Source: Methanobacteriota archaeon
GTDB lineage: Archaea > Thermoplasmatota > Poseidoniia > MGIII > CG-Epi1
Assembly: GCA_029977605.1 (NCBI GenBank)
Contig: JAPOKN010000018.1
Coordinates: 1 to 21,574 of the forward strand
Reading direction: 5' to 3'
DNA length: 21,574 nt
Both the position numbers and the translations under genes were made by a program. Of this stretch, positions 7,940 through 14,695 are shown in pieces. Position 1 is the stretch's first letter. Every line of letters begins with the position of its first letter. A model generated the notes under the pieces. The model was not told the origin of the DNA and did not search any database. It saw nothing but the letters and a program-made list of their open reading frames with translations.

Positions 7940-9055
7940 TTAAGCTTCTATTCCAACAGCGTCGCTTATTGATTCTAAACCTTCACTTTCAACACGCTTT
8001 TTCAAACCCTTAACTATACTTTTTGCTATTCCAGGCCCCTCAAAAACCAAACCTGTATAGAGTTGAACAATAGAAGCGCCAGCTGTAATTTTATTCCACG
8101 CATCCTCAGCTGTGAAAATCCCACCAACCCCAATTATTGGGATTTTTCCCTTGGTTAGTTTGTAAATCTTGCTTATCATCTCTGTACTTTTATCTTTGAG
8201 TGGAGCGCCGCTAAGGCCTCCGACTTCCTTGTAAATCTTTTCCGTGTTAGCATTAGTTGTTTCAGGTCTATGTACCGTTGTATTAGTTGCCACTATTCCT
8301 GAAAGCTTATGTTTCTTTACTAATTTCACTATATCTTCTAAAAAACCATCATCTAGCTCAGGAGCTATTTTGACTAAAATAGGCTTTAATGTATTATCAC
8401 CTCCTTCAGAACATTCTTTGTTTGTTTCACAGCATTTCTTTATTATTAAATCTAAATTTTTAGATTTTTGAAGATCTCTAAGTCCTGGTGTGTTTGGTGA
8501 ACTCACATTTATTACAAAAAAGTCTGCATGCTTCCATAATATTTTAATTGAACCTGAATAATCTAAAGGTGCATCTTTCAATGGAGTTATCTTAGATTTT
8601 CCTAAATTTATTCCTACTGGAGAATCTGGCCAAAGACCATTATCCTTCCAAAATTGTAACTGCTCCTGAAGGGCATGAGCTCCAATATTATTGAACCCCA
8701 TTCTATTGATTAATGCCTTATCTTTGCTTGCCCTAAACATCCTAGGTTTTGGATTACCTGGCTGCTCATGGAGAGTTACGCCTCCTATTTCACAAAATCC
8801 ATATCCTATCGATTGCCATGATGGAACTGCATCTCCATTTTTGTCCATGCCTGCTGCAACTCCAACCGGATTTGAAAAATCAAGATTAAACAACTTCACT
8901 GGAAGCTCTGGTGAACGATAAAGTGCTCCTAAAATCGAAAGAGAAAATCTAGTTCTGGACATTTTAGATAGCGCTGATAAAACCCGTGAATGGGCGCGCT
9001 CTGAATCCTGCAAAAAAACTGCCGGCCTCAGAAGGGTTCTGTATAGAAGACTCAT
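7940..9055 (-). CDS. pyrD: Dihydroorotate dehydrogenase, class 2 (quinone-dependent)
   Basis: The enzyme oxidises dihydroorotate to orotate in de novo pyrimidine synthesis, passing electrons to the membrane quinone pool. Its 371 residues carry class 2 features: an N-terminal amphipathic extension (about 1-45) that would contact the membrane, NPVGVAAGMDKNG (62-74), the NRMGFNN substrate motif (117-123), NVSSPNTPGLR (183-193) with the catalytic serine, KIAPELDD (229-236), ATNTT (256-260) and the FMN phosphate motif IGVGGIF (308-314). Class 1 enzymes have Cys instead of Ser and lack the extension. It converges with the subtilase gene, their stop codons being two bases apart. A small membrane-protein gene lies 47 bases upstream on the same strand, but a TATA-like box at 9082-9089 suggests its own promoter. 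Confidence 0.96.
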   Translation of the reverse strand: MSLLYRTLLRPAVFLQDSERAHSRVLSALSKMSRTRFSLSILGALYRSPELPVKLFNLDFSNPVGVAAGMDKNGDAVPSWQSIGYGFCEIGGVTLHEQPGNPKPRMFRASKDKALINRMGFNNIGAHALQEQLQFWKDNGLWPDSPVGINLGKSKITPLKDAPLDYSGSIKILWKHADFFVINVSSPNTPGLRDLQKSKNLDLIIKKCCETNKECSEGGDNTLKPILVKIAPELDDGFLEDIVKLVKKHKLSGIVATNTTVHRPETTNANTEKIYKEVGGLSGAPLKDKSTEMISKIYKLTKGKIPIIGVGGIFTAEDAWNKITAGASIVQLYTGLVFEGPGIAKSIVKGLKKRVESEGLESISDAVGIEA

Positions 9056-9081
9056 CTAAAAATAAAGTCGATAACTGGTTA

Positions 9082-9089
9082 GATATAAG
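9082..9089 (-). promoter_or_regulatory. TATA-like promoter of pyrD
   Basis: Read on the minus strand this is TTATATCT, centred about 30 bases before the pyrD ATG at 9055. It lies between the small membrane gene and pyrD. Confidence 0.4.
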
Positions 9090-9102
9090 GTTAATGGAGC
9101 AA

Positions 9103-9288
9103 TCATTCCAGCTCTTCCTCCTCTTTAGCTATAGTAGTTACGACACCTATAATTCCCAATATCAATAATACTAAACCGGAAAATAATAACAAAATTGGAG
9201 AATCTGCCCAATAAAACCAAGATAAAATTAAAATTAATCCGACCATGAAACTCAGGGCTGAAGATAGCTTACGAATCAAAAGAGCCAT
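9103..9288 (-). CDS. Small two-helix membrane protein
   Basis: A 61-residue protein with two hydrophobic helices (about 8-26 and 31-52) and an acidic tail (KEEEELE). The ATG lies about 24 bases from a TATA-like box shared with the divergent glycosyltransferase gene, and the frame fills the only space between that promoter and pyrD. It carries no motif I recognise. The hydrophobic pattern, the clean start and the position support a real gene, but its length makes chance possible. Confidence 0.6.
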   Translation of the reverse strand: MALLIRKLSSALSFMVGLILILSWFYWADSPILLLFSGLVLLILGIIGVVTTIAKEEEELE

Positions 9289-9309
9289 AGTAAGCCAGTA
9301 TAGTTGGCC

Positions 9310-9315
9310 TTAAAA
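9310..9315. promoter_or_regulatory. Shared TATA-like box between divergent genes
   Basis: TTAAAA within CCTTAAAACC lies midway between the ATG at 9339 (plus) and the ATG ending at 9288 (minus), about 26 and 24 bases away. Read on the minus strand it is TTTTAA, so one element could direct leaderless transcription both ways. Confidence 0.45.
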
Positions 9316-9338
9316 CCAGACCTCCATACTTCAGTAAC

Positions 9339-10016
9339 ATGAGTATCAGTTTAACTGTGATAATTCCTACTTTGAACGAAGGTGAGTCTATTGGACCCAC
9401 TATAGATCAAATACCTAGAGATTTACCATGGCTAGATGTTAAAGTCTTAATAGTTGATGGAAATTCAACAGATAATACTGCAGAAGAAGCTGAGAAAAGA
9501 GGGGCTATAGTTCACAATGAGCCTCGGAAGGGATATGGAAGGGCTTACAAGACAGGATTTAGTTTAATAGATACTGATTACGTGGCTACTATTGATGGAG
9601 ACACTACTTATCCCGCAGATAAGATTCCTCATGTTTTAGCATTTTTGATTAATAATAATTTAGACTTTGTAACATGCAATAGGCTAGATCAAATGGATTC
9701 AGATGCTATGTCTGTCACTCATAAAATTGGCAACTGGGGGCTAACATTTGGAACAAATCTGTTTCACGGAATCAACATAAAAGATTCACAAAGTGGAATG
9801 TGGGTTTTCAAAAAAGAAGTCATAGGAAAAGTGAATTTGACGAGCGACGGAATGCCACTTTCTGAGGAATTTAAGATTGAGGCTTTCAAAAGAGGTTTAA
9901 GAGCGGTAGAAATTCCAGTTCCTTTCCATGCCCGAGTTGGAGAAGTCAAACTGAATACATGGGAAGATGGAATATGGAATCTTTGGTTCTTAGTTACTAA
10001 AATGAGAGACTTTTAG
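9339..10016 (+). CDS. Family 2 glycosyltransferase (dolichol-phosphate-sugar synthase-like)
   Basis: A 225-residue GT-A fold enzyme that transfers a sugar from a nucleotide donor, probably to a lipid carrier or glycan on the cytoplasmic side of the membrane. Visible motifs are the opening VIIPTLNEG (7-15), the nucleotide-contacting VDGNSTDNT (39-47), GYGRAYKTGF (65-74), the metal-binding DGD (86-88), the acceptor-loop SGMWVF (152-157) and IPVPFHARVGEVKL (192-205), which resembles the RxGxSKL stretch of DPM1/DPG synthases. No transmembrane helix is present, so it matches the short soluble form. It is transcribed away from the pyrD unit and converges on an acidic membrane-protein gene, 11 bases between stops. 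Donor and acceptor cannot be read from the sequence. Confidence 0.88.
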   Translation: MSISLTVIIPTLNEGESIGPTIDQIPRDLPWLDVKVLIVDGNSTDNTAEEAEKRGAIVHNEPRKGYGRAYKTGFSLIDTDYVATIDGDTTYPADKIPHVLAFLINNNLDFVTCNRLDQMDSDAMSVTHKIGNWGLTFGTNLFHGINIKDSQSGMWVFKKEVIGKVNLTSDGMPLSEEFKIEAFKRGLRAVEIPVPFHARVGEVKLNTWEDGIWNLWFLVTKMRDF

Positions 10017-10027
10017 ATAAATTAAAA

Positions 10028-11038
10028 TTAATCTGAACAAGTTCCATCTGAATTAGTATTACAAATGTGGAACCATTTCCAATTACTTTGACCTTGCTTC
10101 TCGGTTAAATCTGAGCCTAAATCATTATTAAATTCAATAACTATTGCATAGTCCCCACTGTCCCCGTAAAATTCAGTAGTATCAAAAATAAAAGGATTAA
10201 AATTTGGACCTTCTTCGGTTTTTCCAGATTCATAAATTACTGACATCTGATCTCCAAAATATGAAAACTGCATAGTTTCTACTACTTCAAGATCACGACC
10301 ATTATCTGAATCCCAATAATCTTCATCTTCACCTTCTTCGAATAATTCTTCAGAAAAGTAAATTGTTATTGTGCCTGTAACTGAAGGAATAATTATAACT
10401 GATGTATCAAGATTTGAATCTGGATTGTCAATTACCTCACTTGAAAAATGCATATTAGTTATAACTCCATCATCCCTGTCCAGAGGTTTACTTCCATCGA
10501 ATTGAACTAAGTCTGCAACTGCGCTCTCTGAAAACTTATTTAGGATTACAGAATCTGTAGCTTTTTGACTTCCAAGCTCAACTTCTACACTATACTTTCC
10601 ATTCATTTTGAATAAATCTGAATAAGCAATTGAAACTGAACCTCTTCCGTCATCAGTCAAGTCAAAAGAGCCTGAAAAAGCAGATATTGAGCCTCCGGAG
10701 TAATCAACTGAATTCGGTACATTGGTTATCGTATACTTTCCATCTTTAGCTAAGCTACCAAAAGCTGGAGATGTTGCTAGAATATTAAATGTAAATGTGT
10801 TATCGTTAGCATCTTTACCCTCATTAACATCAATTAATACAGATATACTACCTGCTCCGCTATAAAATCCAAAATTTGTGAATATAGTTGAAGATAAAAT
10901 TATTAACAATGCAATCCCAACAGCTCCTGCTATCTTCATCTTAGTAGCCAATTCCATATCTAGAAATGAGGAAGACTCCGAATCATCATAATCGTCATCC
11001 CAGTCTTCGCCATCATCCCAATCCTCTTCAGATTGCAT
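10028..11038 (-). CDS. Single-pass membrane protein with acidic cytoplasmic tail, function unknown
   Basis: I do not recognise a named family. From the ATG at 11038 the protein has 336 residues; an upstream in-frame ATG at 11047 would add three. I prefer the downstream start because a TATA-like box (11061-11068) is centred 26 bases from it. The N-terminus is very acidic with repeated Trp-Asp elements (EDWDDGEDWDDDYDD), then a transmembrane helix (about 35-57). The rest, predicted outside, is beta-rich with Ser/Asp/Gly turns and a further acidic stretch (EEGEDEDYWDSD). The C-terminal CNTNSDGTC pair could form a disulfide. No catalytic motif is visible. It lies alone between convergent GT2 and the lipid reductase gene. 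A surface structural or binding role is possible but unproven. Confidence 0.75.
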   Translation of the reverse strand: MQSEEDWDDGEDWDDDYDDSESSSFLDMELATKMKIAGAVGIALLIILSSTIFTNFGFYSGAGSISVLIDVNEGKDANDNTFTFNILATSPAFGSLAKDGKYTITNVPNSVDYSGGSISAFSGSFDLTDDGRGSVSIAYSDLFKMNGKYSVEVELGSQKATDSVILNKFSESAVADLVQFDGSKPLDRDDGVITNMHFSSEVIDNPDSNLDTSVIIIPSVTGTITIYFSEELFEEGEDEDYWDSDNGRDLEVVETMQFSYFGDQMSVIYESGKTEEGPNFNPFIFDTTEFYGDSGDYAIVIEFNNDLGSDLTEKQGQSNWKWFHICNTNSDGTCSD

Positions 11039-11060
11039 AACAACCATTCTAAAAGTTACT

Positions 11061-11068
11061 TCTTAAAG
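11061..11068 (-). promoter_or_regulatory. TATA-like promoter of the acidic-tail membrane protein
   Basis: Read on the minus strand this is CTTTAAGA, centred about 26 bases before the ATG at 11038 and only 17 before the alternative ATG at 11047. It therefore supports the downstream start. Confidence 0.45.
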
Positions 11069-11089
11069 GCTTTCCACGTTATATTTGAA

Positions 11090-12379
11090 CTAGTTTGCTA
11101 ATTCAGGAACTACGCCTTTTTTACCCGTCATTAGACTTAGAACATCATGTTTCAAGACACCTTTAGCAATCAAAGCTAAAACTTTGTTCTTGATTTTAGC
11201 TGCAGGCATTGATCCAACAAACATGTGTGTGAAAAATTCTTTAGTTTCTTCATCCAAAGCTGCATATTTTATCAGACTATTAGGCATAACCATCAATAGA
11301 TGCCAGCCAACTTTTAACCATTCTAAATCATCACCCCACTTAGAACTCCAAGCTCTGTGGTAATGCATTAAATCTTGTTTCTGGAAATTGCCATCCTTGA
11401 ATAACACATCTAAAGATTCTGCAGCTAGTCTTCCTGAATCCAATGCATAGTAAAGTCCTTCACCAGATAATGGAGATACAAAACCTCCAGCATCTCCTAC
11501 TACCATCATTCGATCTCCAACAGTACAACTCATTCCCATACCTACAGGGATGTTAGCACCAGATATCATTTTCCTATCTACCTCTATGTCTTTAGGAAAC
11601 CAGCCTTGCTCCTTTAGTGTTTCAACGTAATCTAGTAAATATTTTCTTTCACTCCATCCCTTTTTCTCTTTCTTTAATTTTTTAATAATATTTCTTGGGC
11701 AACCTATTCCCACATTAAGGACAGTATCTTTTGAAAATGACCAACCATAGCCATCAAGTCCATCATATTTGATATGGGCCATAGATATCCTTTCTTCGCC
11801 GTAAACTTCATCCATGAACTCTCTACCAACATCTACTTCAAAATAAAGTGCCATTGCAATGTCTTCATCTCTCCAATTCATAGGCATTTTTTCTATTTCC
11901 CTAATTCTCTTAGAGACTAAGTCGTAAGAACCACCGGCTCCAATAATTACTTCACCACTAAGCTCTTCACCATTTCGCAACTTAACAATCACCTTGTCTT
12001 CTAAAACTTCGAAATCTTTAACTGCAACTCCTTGGATTAATGTAGCTCCTTCGGCAACTGCGTATTCTACTAATTTATTGTCGAATTGGAGTCTACGAAT
12101 ATTATAGAAGAAAGGTTTCTCACTAACATAATCCACAGGTAAAAATTCGGGCCCGTAAACTATACCTCTTTGGCACTTTGATTCAAGAAAATCATCCCAA
12201 TTATTAATGATATGATCAAATTCTTCAATGTGCACACAGAGCCCACCGCCACATGCTTTTTCCCTAGGAAACTTTGCCCTATCGACAAAAGCTACGCTTT
12301 TACCTTGCTTAGCTAAATAATATGCTGCTGTAGCGCCAGAAGGACCTGCACCTGCTACTACAACATCGTAGTGTTTCAA
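11090..12379 (-). CDS. Geranylgeranyl reductase family flavoprotein
   Basis: An FAD-dependent reductase of 429 residues, most likely saturating the isoprenoid chains of archaeal ether lipids or of a quinone. The FAD-binding Rossmann motif VVAGAGPSGATAA spans 7-19, followed by VDRAKFPREKACGGGL (32-47), the family's PRxKxCGG signature. The second FAD motif VVGDAGGFVSPLSGEGLYYAL lies at 293-312. Length is normal for archaeal enzymes of this group. It begins with TTG, overlapping the stop of the eS17 gene (TTGA, 12376-12379); an AGGT sits six bases upstream as a likely ribosome binding site. Substrate (lipid or menaquinone) cannot be settled from the sequence. Confidence 0.9.
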   Translation of the reverse strand: MKHYDVVVAGAGPSGATAAYYLAKQGKSVAFVDRAKFPREKACGGGLCVHIEEFDHIINNWDDFLESKCQRGIVYGPEFLPVDYVSEKPFFYNIRRLQFDNKLVEYAVAEGATLIQGVAVKDFEVLEDKVIVKLRNGEELSGEVIIGAGGSYDLVSKRIREIEKMPMNWRDEDIAMALYFEVDVGREFMDEVYGEERISMAHIKYDGLDGYGWSFSKDTVLNVGIGCPRNIIKKLKKEKKGWSERKYLLDYVETLKEQGWFPKDIEVDRKMISGANIPVGMGMSCTVGDRMMVVGDAGGFVSPLSGEGLYYALDSGRLAAESLDVLFKDGNFQKQDLMHYHRAWSSKWGDDLEWLKVGWHLLMVMPNSLIKYAALDEETKEFFTHMFVGSMPAAKIKNKVLALIAKGVLKHDVLSLMTGKKGVVPELAN

Positions 12380-12567
12380 ACTTGACCTTGCTTCCTGAAA
12401 CGAGTTACATATCCAGTAATTCTATTTCTCATAGTTAAACTTTCTACGTCAGTCAACTCTTCAACAATTGATTTATTATGGTCAAAATCTTCATTAAATC
12501 TGTCTGAATAATTTCTTACTAATTCAATAGCAACACGTTTGATGTAAGTCGGTCTTACTCTACCCAT
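12376..12567 (-). CDS. rps17e: Ribosomal protein eS17
   Basis: A 63-residue small-subunit ribosomal protein found in archaea and eukaryotes, not bacteria. The whole sequence follows the family: MGRVRPTYIKRVA at the start, ELVRNYSDRFNEDFDHNK (15-32), VEELT (35-39) and the C-terminal RNRITGYVTRFRKQ (47-60). It heads a two-gene unit: its TGA overlaps the TTG start of the geranylgeranyl reductase gene, so ribosome and lipid enzyme are made from one transcript. A TATA-like box at 12592-12599 is about 28 bases upstream. This is one of the strongest pieces of evidence that the window is archaeal. Confidence 0.96.
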   Translation of the reverse strand: MGRVRPTYIKRVAIELVRNYSDRFNEDFDHNKSIVEELTDVESLTMRNRITGYVTRFRKQGQV

Positions 12568-12591
12568 ATATTTCGCTTTAATTTTAGGGCC

Positions 12592-12599
12592 TATTTATA
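12592..12599 (-). promoter_or_regulatory. TATA box of the eS17-reductase unit
   Basis: Read on the minus strand this is TATAAATA, a near-ideal archaeal TATA box, centred about 28 bases before the ATG at 12567. Confidence 0.6.
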
Positions 12600-12666
12600 A
12601 TCTATTATTATTTGATATTGCATAAATGCAACACAAACCAATTATATCATTGCTCTATGGAAGGTT

Positions 12667-12969
12667 GTGTTAAACGAAGCTTCAAGACTGCCAGGACTGA
12701 CGGTTTACACTCGAAAAGGAATGAGATTGGGTGTAGTTCACGATGTTCTTTTAGATACTACTCAACGCATTGTTTCAGCTTTACTTATTACTGGAACTAC
12801 TCCTAGTTTAGTAAAAGACGGAGCAAATGTAATAATTCCATATAGGTGGGTACAAGATTTAGATGACGTTGTAATTTTGAGATATTTCCCTGATAAAATT
12901 GACTTTACAGAGAATACAGAAAAAACAGAGTTTGAATTCGAAGACGATGATGGCTTTTACGATGACTAG
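12667..12969 (+). CDS. PRC-barrel domain protein
   Basis: A 100-residue protein, most of it one PRC-barrel: LPGLTVYTRKGMRLGVVHDVLLD (8-30) is the typical opening, followed by strands around ALLITGT (38-44), NVIIPYRWVQDLDDVVIL (54-71). The last 20 residues are very acidic (EFEFEDDDGFYDD). PRC-barrels occur in RimM and in small archaeal proteins thought to act in RNA or ribosome metabolism; the exact role here is not known. The GTG start is used because no in-frame ATG exists upstream; a weak TATA-like stretch (12641-12648) lies 22 bases before it. It is divergent from the eS17 unit and ends about 40 bases before a tRNA gene. Confidence 0.85.
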   Translation: MLNEASRLPGLTVYTRKGMRLGVVHDVLLDTTQRIVSALLITGTTPSLVKDGANVIIPYRWVQDLDDVVILRYFPDKIDFTENTEKTEFEFEDDDGFYDD

Positions 12970-13009
12970 AAATAACAATTCTCGTGTACCAAATTAAGAA
13001 TTATAGTAA

Positions 13010-13085
13010 AGCCCCGTAGTGTAGTGGTCCATCATTTGAGACTCTGGATCTTGAGACCCAGGTTCGAATCCTGGCGGGGCTACCA
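13010..13085 (+). tRNA. tRNA-Gln (anticodon CUG), CCA encoded
   Basis: The sequence folds as a full cloverleaf. The acceptor stem AGCCCCG (13010-13016) pairs with CGGGGCT, the discriminator is A (13082) and CCA is encoded at 13083-13085. The D arm is short with a 13-22 mismatch, as is common for Gln/Glu tRNAs. The anticodon stem TGAGA/TCTTG encloses loop CTCTGGA with anticodon CTG at 13044-13046, U33 and G37. The T arm is CCAGG-TTCGAAT-CCTGG. The A1-U72 pair with A73 matches archaeal tRNA-Gln, which is normally charged by the GluRS plus GatDE route. No intron is seen. Confidence 0.93.
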
Positions 13086-13092
13086 TAATTAA
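13085..13092 (+). promoter_or_regulatory. TATA-like promoter of the small membrane/PqqD-like pair
   Basis: ATAATTAA is centred about 23 bases before the ATG at 13112. It begins at the last base of the tRNA, so the tRNA trailer and this promoter share sequence. Confidence 0.4.
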
Positions 13093-13111
13093 ACCCACCA
13101 TATTGACAAAT

Positions 13112-13285
13112 ATGGATGTTTGGACCATTCTATTTGCTATTCTGCTGATTATTGCACTATTTTGTGGTTGGTTGGTGTGGGTTTCAAGATTCGTTTGGGA
13201 AAGTAAAGAATTAGCCGTGAAATATGCAGTTATTGCAGGAGCTGCGACATTGGGCGTTATGATAATAGGAATGGAAAAAATATGA
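13112..13285 (+). CDS. Small two-helix membrane protein, coupled to PqqD-like gene
   Basis: A 57-residue protein starting MDVWTILFAIL; an in-frame TTG nine bases upstream is less likely because the TATA-like box is spaced for the ATG. Two hydrophobic helices (about 3-25 and 37-54) are separated by a charged turn (RFVWESKELAVK). Its stop overlaps the start of the PqqD-like gene (ATGA, 13282-13285), so the two are probably translated together. No family is recognised. The coupling suggests a membrane partner for the PqqD-like protein, but this is inference. Confidence 0.65.
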   Translation: MDVWTILFAILLIIALFCGWLVWVSRFVWESKELAVKYAVIAGAATLGVMIIGMEKI

Positions 13286-13620
13286 AAGAAGATTTACTCA
13301 AACATAGGCCAACTCAAATCAAAAATAATGAAATAGAATCAGTCTACGAAAATGGAAAAATAACAATCATTTATCCTAAAAAATTTGGTAGGATTGAGAA
13401 ATGGGTTAAAGATAGAATAGGGGGGCCTGACCAAGTTAGAAGGCCTTTGGATAAGTTTACAACATTCATCTGGGAAAATTGTAACGGTGAAAATAATATA
13501 GCAGAAATTATTTCTAACTTTGATCGTAAGTTTGGTGAGGAAGTAGCTCCTGCGGACGTAAGAGTTCAAAAATTCATAAAACAACTCCTAGAATTAAATT
13601 TGATTACTCTAAATTTGTAA
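13282..13620 (+). CDS. PqqD-like (RRE-fold) protein
   Basis: A 112-residue protein whose C-terminal two thirds resemble PqqD: RPLDKFTTFIWENCNGENNI (54-73) matches the LDxxxxxIWxxCDG signature, followed by the helix AEIISNFDRKFGEEV (74-88) and VQKFIKQLLELNLI (95-108). PqqD and related RiPP recognition elements bind precursor peptides and hand them to radical SAM or other modifying enzymes. The N-terminal part (about 1-50) is basic and not recognised. No radical SAM enzyme, precursor peptide or PQQ gene is found in the window, so this is an orphan copy. It is translationally coupled to the small membrane protein before it. Fold assignment is fairly sure; function is unknown. Confidence 0.78.
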   Translation: MKEDLLKHRPTQIKNNEIESVYENGKITIIYPKKFGRIEKWVKDRIGGPDQVRRPLDKFTTFIWENCNGENNIAEIISNFDRKFGEEVAPADVRVQKFIKQLLELNLITLNL

Positions 13621-13628
13621 CATTATTA

Positions 13629-13636
13629 TTATATTA
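13629..13636 (+). promoter_or_regulatory. TATA-like promoter of dph2
   Basis: TTATATTA is centred about 28 bases before the ATG at 13661. An out-of-frame ATG at 13653 is ignored. Confidence 0.45.
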
Positions 13637-13660
13637 AGGCTTACAAGACCGAATGTACGA

Positions 13661-14665
13661 ATGTCTGAAATAAAGTTTGACTGGGAAACTGGAATAGACG
13701 AAGTTTGTACGAAATTAAAAGATAAGAAGCTAATAGGAATACAGCTCCCAGATGGACTAAAGGTTAAATCTCATACTATCACTAAAAAAATTAAGGAATT
13801 AACTGGAGCAAACGTAATTTTGTGGGGTGAGCCTACCTATGGAGCATGTGACTTAGCTGACAGACCTTTGGAAGAAGTCGGGGCTGATGCTCTTATTCAT
13901 TTGGGCCATATGCCCATGCCATATCATTCTGAATTTTATGCAATACCTACCTATTTTGTACCTGTAAAACATACTGGAAAGTTAAATCTTAAAGAGGACA
14001 GTTTGAAAGAAATAAAAGAAATATTACCTAAAAAAATAGGGATTGTGACTACTGCCCAACATTTACATATGATTGAGGAGGCTACTGAGAAGCTAGAAAA
14101 TATTGGCTTTGATGCAAGTGTAACTAAAGGCGGACCACGACTGGCTGCAGCTGGCCAACTACTGGGCTGCAACTCCTCCTCAGCAAGAAGATTAAAAGTT
14201 GATGGATTTTTGTATATAGGTACTGGATTATTTCACCCGTTGACTGTAGCTTTATCTACAGGAAAGAGAGTAGCATGCGTTGATCCGCACAATGCCAAAG
14301 TAAGTGAAGCTGATCCGAAACCTTTCTTAAAACAAAGATATGCTGCAATTTCCATTGCTAAAGATGCAAAGAGATGGGCAGTACTTTTCTCAAATCAAAT
14401 TGGCCAAAAAAGAATTGAACTTGCTGAAAGAATGTCAAAAGCGTTGGAAGATGCAGGAAAAGAAGTTATAATGGTTGGTAGCATACACCAATCTCATGAA
14501 CAATTGCTGGGAATGGGGATAGATGCTGCAGTAATTACTGCGTGTCCAAGACTAGCTATTGAGGATGGACCAACTTGGCCTATGCCACTTCTTACAGTCC
14601 CCGAAACCCAAATTGTTCTTGGAAGGATTAAACCAGATCCTTACCCATTTGACGAATTTGCATAA
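13661..14665 (+). CDS. dph2: Diphthamide synthase Dph2 (non-canonical radical SAM)
   Basis: The enzyme transfers the 3-amino-3-carboxypropyl group of S-adenosylmethionine to the modified histidine of elongation factor 2, the first step of diphthamide synthesis. The 334 residues contain the three cluster-binding cysteines: Cys63 in YGACD, Cys170 in LLGCN and Cys295 in TACPRLAIED, at spacings like those of Pyrococcus Dph2 (59, 163, 287). Other family signatures are GIQLPDGL (26-33) and VTTAQHLH (129-136). Archaeal Dph2 acts as a homodimer, unlike the eukaryotic Dph1-Dph2 pair. It has its own TATA-like box and is followed 30 bases later by the TBP-like gene. Diphthamide is confined to archaea and eukaryotes. 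Confidence 0.95.
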   Translation: MSEIKFDWETGIDEVCTKLKDKKLIGIQLPDGLKVKSHTITKKIKELTGANVILWGEPTYGACDLADRPLEEVGADALIHLGHMPMPYHSEFYAIPTYFVPVKHTGKLNLKEDSLKEIKEILPKKIGIVTTAQHLHMIEEATEKLENIGFDASVTKGGPRLAAAGQLLGCNSSSARRLKVDGFLYIGTGLFHPLTVALSTGKRVACVDPHNAKVSEADPKPFLKQRYAAISIAKDAKRWAVLFSNQIGQKRIELAERMSKALEDAGKEVIMVGSIHQSHEQLLGMGIDAAVITACPRLAIEDGPTWPMPLLTVPETQIVLGRIKPDPYPFDEFA

Positions 14666-14667
14666 GG

Positions 14668-14675
14668 ATTAATAT
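14668..14675 (+). promoter_or_regulatory. TATA-like promoter of the TBP-like gene
   Basis: ATTAATAT is centred about 24 bases before the ATG at 14696. It directly follows the dph2 stop codon. Confidence 0.4.
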
Positions 14676-14695
14676 CTTAAACTTGCCCGGCCTCA

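Noticed and set aside
8986..9168. 60-codon plus-strand frame across the pyrD 5' end
   Set aside because: It overlaps pyrD and the small membrane gene in antisense and shows no domain.
12612..12806. 64-codon plus-strand frame near the PRC-barrel gene
   Set aside because: It runs in another frame of the PRC-barrel gene, is Cys/Ser/His-rich without a pattern, and the PRC-barrel frame is clearly the coding one.
13282..13620. A complete PQQ or RiPP biosynthesis cluster around the PqqD-like gene
   Set aside because: No radical SAM enzyme, precursor peptide, peptidase or transporter of such a cluster is adjacent.
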